In this document: piece by piece, positions 5,136 to 7,022 of the stretch | How the letters are laid out: each line of letters opens with the position of its first letter | Position numbering within the stretch: the first letter of the stretch is position 1 | Made by a program: the position numbers and the translations under genes | DNA from: CAZFNQ01 sp964520375 | GTDB taxonomy: Bacteria; Patescibacteriota; Saccharimonadia; Saccharimonadales; JANWIN01 | NCBI GenBank assembly: GCA_964520375.1 | Contig: CAZFNQ010000025.1 | Coordinates: 1-7,022, forward strand | Direction: 5' to 3' | Length of the DNA stretch: 7,022 nt | Notes under the pieces: model-generated | What the model saw: the letters and a program-made list of their open reading frames with translations, nothing else | Database searches by the model: none | Told to the model about the DNA's origin: nothing

Positions 5136-5888
5136 TTATTCTTTGGCGTAATAGGTCTTTTGCAATTTGTTGTTTTGCATGTCCTGCAATACTAGAGTTG
5201 CACAGGCTTTTAGATCGTCTAGTGTGCCGTTACTGACGATGGTGGCATCGGGGACAATGTCGTCTCTTTCTCGTTCGGTTGGATCAAGCATGTCGTACTG
5301 TAAGTGGCCAGGTCGGTAGACCTTTATTATCTTGCCACCGGCGGTTCGCACGTATTGAGCGTCGCCTGGGTAGCGTAGACCGCCTATAACCACTAATTTG
5401 CAACCCTCATTGTTCAGCTCGTAAACTCTCCTGATAATTTCTTTATACCATATGCCTGGATCAACTTTTTTGACCAAATAACCGCCTAGCCACTGCAGAA
5501 TTGGACGATATGCTTCTTTATTGTCACGAGTAATTTGTTGTCTTAAAAGTTCTGGATTACGACTGAGATTCTCCAGATGTAGCATTAACTTTTCGTACTC
5601 CACCGGGTGGCTCTGTATATCCTCAAGTTTTAGCTTTATCTGCTCAAAGGAAGTTTTGGTGTGGACACTTCCCAGTAGGATGGATGGCAGCGGGCGTAGC
5701 CAAACGTTTATGGCTTCTATATTGTCTTTTTCCGGGATATTACTAGTGCTGGCGTGCAGACCGTTGGCAACCTCAGCTACTATCATGCTGGATTCTAGTC
5801 GCTTGGCTGATGGCTCTAGTTCTATAACCACCTTGGCGAATGAACTTTTGCCATGTCCAATTGGACCAGTCATGCCAATGATTATCAT
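5136..5888 (-). CDS. P-loop kinase, deoxynucleoside monophosphate kinase-like
   Basis: This 250-residue protein probably phosphorylates dNMPs to dNDPs. It starts with a Walker A motif GPIGHGKS (8-15) directly after the first beta strand (MIIIGMT), so the chosen ATG fits even though no clear Shine-Dalgarno is seen. LQWLGGYLVKKVDPGIWYKE (131-150) and VVIGGLRYPGDAQYVRTAGG (166-185), followed by KIIKVYRP, resemble the phage dNMP kinase family (T4 gene 1 type), in which LQxxG...DPxxW and DxRFPNEAxxIRxxGG are typical. A helical insert (about 52-120) separates the P-loop from these blocks. The last part (GTLDDLKACATLVLQ) is the usual C-terminal helix. It follows rplA by 25 bp and probably shares its transcript, while dcd downstream has its own promoter-like site. 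A dephospho-CoA kinase-like role is the main alternative, but the context favours nucleotides. Confidence 0.7.
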   Translation of the reverse strand: MIIIGMTGPIGHGKSSFAKVVIELEPSAKRLESSMIVAEVANGLHASTSNIPEKDNIEAINVWLRPLPSILLGSVHTKTSFEQIKLKLEDIQSHPVEYEKLMLHLENLSRNPELLRQQITRDNKEAYRPILQWLGGYLVKKVDPGIWYKEIIRRVYELNNEGCKLVVIGGLRYPGDAQYVRTAGGKIIKVYRPGHLQYDMLDPTERERDDIVPDATIVSNGTLDDLKACATLVLQDMQNNKLQKTYYAKE

Positions 5889-5913
5889 GATTTTATTCTA
5901 CAGTAACTTTGAC

Positions 5914-6924
5914 TTAAATCGTCAGCTTAATGCTGGGCCCCATGGCCGTTGTAGCGTAGGCAGATTTTACATATATGCCTTTTAGTGACGCCGGCTTGGC
6001 TGCTTTAATACTGGCAATAACGGCTTGGGCATTTTGATCCAGTTTGTTAGCGCCAAAACTGACTTTGCCTATAGCGACATGGATAATGCCGTTACTATCT
6101 ACCCGGTATTCCACACGTCCGGCTTTGGCCTCTGTTACGGCTTTAGCGACGTCGGTGGTAACAGTACCGCTTTTGGGATTGGGCATTAGTCCTTTGGGTC
6201 CTAACAATCGGGCGTATTTACTGAGTTTGGACATAACTTTGGGTGAAGCGATTAAGACATCAAAGTCTATCTGTTCCTTATCGAGTTGTTGTAAGAACTC
6301 ATCGCCCCCGGCAATATCGGCACCAGCTTTTTTAGCAGCGGTCACTTCATCTGGCTCACCAAAAACAGCTATTCGGGCGCTTTTACCGCTTCCCGCCGGT
6401 AAGACTACCGTGCCACGTACATTTTGATCAGCTTGGCGTGGGTCGACATTTAAGTTGATATGTAGCTCTACGCTGGCGTCAAACTTTACTGGGCTGGTCT
6501 TGGTGGCCAAATCCATGGCTTCGGCGACTTCGTAGTTCTTATTTTTATCTATTAACTCACTGGCCCTGCGGTAATTCTTGCTGCGGCGCTCCAAACGTGA
6601 GCGGGCCGGTTTTTGATTCTTTTTAGACTTCTCAACCGCTTTCTCTTCGCTAGCTTGAGTCTTGCGGGCCTCTTTTTCGGCTTTTTCCTCGGCTTCTTTA
6701 ATAGCTTTTGTACTGCGCCGGCCGGCCTTGGCAATTTTTGGCTCTATTTCTTGACTATCTGCTTGAGCCTTAGGCTCACTAGTTTCTTGATCAATCCCAT
6801 TTTGCTTCTCCTCTTTACTTATTTTAAGCTCTTTTTTAGCTTTTGCAGCTGGTTTTTTTGCGACCGGCTTTTTAGTGGGTGTATTTGGTTTGGTATTTGC
6901 TGCTTTCTTTATGGTCTCGGCCAT
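5914..6924 (-). CDS. rplA: 50S ribosomal protein L1 with long N-terminal extension
   Basis: L1 forms the mobile L1 stalk of the ribosome, helps eject tRNA from the E site, and represses its own mRNA. The L1 core occupies about residues 114-336: RSKNYRRASELIDKNKNY (114-131), VDPRQADQNVRGTVVLPAGS (160-179), and LGPKGLMPNPKSGTVT (241-256). The last conserved block is YVKSAYATTAMGPSIKL. The usual length is about 230 residues. The extra 113 or so at the N-terminus are almost entirely Lys, Ala, Glu and Pro, first basic (KKPVAKKPAAKAKK) and then mixed-charge, helical or disordered. The ATG has AAGGAG (6930-6935) five bases upstream, so the extended form is the likely product. An L1-type RNA site lies just upstream. 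The dNMP kinase-like gene follows by 25 bp. rplK would be expected to the right of the window but is not seen. Confidence 0.96.
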   Translation of the reverse strand: MAETIKKAANTKPNTPTKKPVAKKPAAKAKKELKISKEEKQNGIDQETSEPKAQADSQEIEPKIAKAGRRSTKAIKEAEEKAEKEARKTQASEEKAVEKSKKNQKPARSRLERRSKNYRRASELIDKNKNYEVAEAMDLATKTSPVKFDASVELHINLNVDPRQADQNVRGTVVLPAGSGKSARIAVFGEPDEVTAAKKAGADIAGGDEFLQQLDKEQIDFDVLIASPKVMSKLSKYARLLGPKGLMPNPKSGTVTTDVAKAVTEAKAGRVEYRVDSNGIIHVAIGKVSFGANKLDQNAQAVIASIKAAKPASLKGIYVKSAYATTAMGPSIKLTI

Positions 6925-6936
6925 AGTAACTCCTTA

Positions 6937-6978
6937 GTGGTACAAACCCCAATCCTTAAATATTAGACTGGGTCCCAC
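6937..6978 (-). promoter_or_regulatory. L1-binding leader (mimic of the 23S rRNA L1 site) before rplA
   Basis: On the minus strand GUGG (6978-6975) pairs with CCAC (6940-6937). An asymmetric loop follows (GA on the 5' side, GUUUGUA on the 3' side), then a 7-bp helix CCCAGUC (6972-6966) with GAUUGGG (6954-6948). The outer helix with GUGGGA facing GUACCAC copies the L1 site of bacterial 23S rRNA (GUGGGA...AUACCAC). It ends one base before the rplA Shine-Dalgarno, so bound L1 should block translation. This is known autoregulation for the family; its action here is inferred from the fold. Confidence 0.65.
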
Positions 6979-6985
6979 AGATTTA

Positions 6986-6991
6986 ATTATA
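6986..6991 (-). promoter_or_regulatory. Possible -10 element for rplA
   Basis: A perfect TATAAT lies on the minus strand (6991-6986). Transcription would start near 6979, exactly at the 5' end of the L1-binding hairpin, the same layout as at rplJ. No convincing -35 is found 16-18 bp upstream, so the call is weak. Confidence 0.35.
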
Positions 6992-7022
6992 TTAACTTAT
7001 AGTTAAGCCTAGTTTTACACCG

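Noticed and set aside
1..7022. CRISPR array, insertion sequence, tRNA or rRNA gene, or alternative genetic code
   Set aside because: No regularly spaced repeats, transposase frames or tRNA/rRNA signatures were seen. TGA acts as a stop at the expected gene ends.

Overview
The window reads as chromosomal DNA of a small-genome bacterium, most likely of the Patescibacteria/CPR radiation and possibly Saccharibacteria. This is an inference from three things: ribosomal proteins L1 and L7/L12 with long Lys/Ala/Glu-rich N-terminal extensions, a flavin-dependent thymidylate synthase (ThyX) of tandem-domain type, and compact, often overlapping genes. TGA serves as a normal stop (dcd, the 126-codon gene), so recoded lineages that read TGA as glycine are unlikely. 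The sequence is a scaffold: two runs of exactly 100 N (1320-1419 and 3518-3617) are probably placeholder gaps of unknown true length.

Layout. Most genes are on the minus strand. From the right edge, reading leftward, they are: an L1-binding leader and rplA (L1); a P-loop deoxynucleoside monophosphate kinase-like gene; a promoter-like dyad; dcd (dCTP deaminase); a thymidylate kinase segment overlapping dcd by 8 bp; a gap; and a tandem-domain ThyX segment. Next comes a plus-strand insert (1424-2312) with a near-consensus promoter, a structured leader of about 150 nt ending in a terminator, and two small genes of unknown function. The second of these overlaps the 3' end of thyX tail to tail. Past the first gap, the minus strand continues with a promoter, an L10-leader RNA with its own attenuator, rplJ (L10) and rplL (L7/L12).

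How the genes fit together. The classical rplA-rplJ-rplL neighbourhood is split by a thymidine nucleotide module. Dcd makes dUTP from dCTP, ThyX methylates dUMP to dTMP, Tmk makes dTDP, and the dNMP kinase-like protein probably phosphorylates other deoxynucleoside monophosphates. A dUTPase step is not separately encoded here, unless Dcd is bifunctional. Both ribosomal-protein units carry visible autoregulatory RNA: an L1 site resembling the 23S rRNA L1 stalk just before rplA, and a kink-turn L10 leader before rplJ. In the L10 leader a strand of the protein site is complementary over 9 nt to the terminator, which gives a complete ON/OFF model.

The least explained part is the plus-strand insert: promoter, folded leader, terminator and two unrecognised genes between thyX and rplJ. 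The thymidylate kinase and ThyX segments share a reading frame through the gap, but the nominal gap is too short to hold the missing ThyX N-terminus. Whether they form one fused gene cannot be decided from this sequence.
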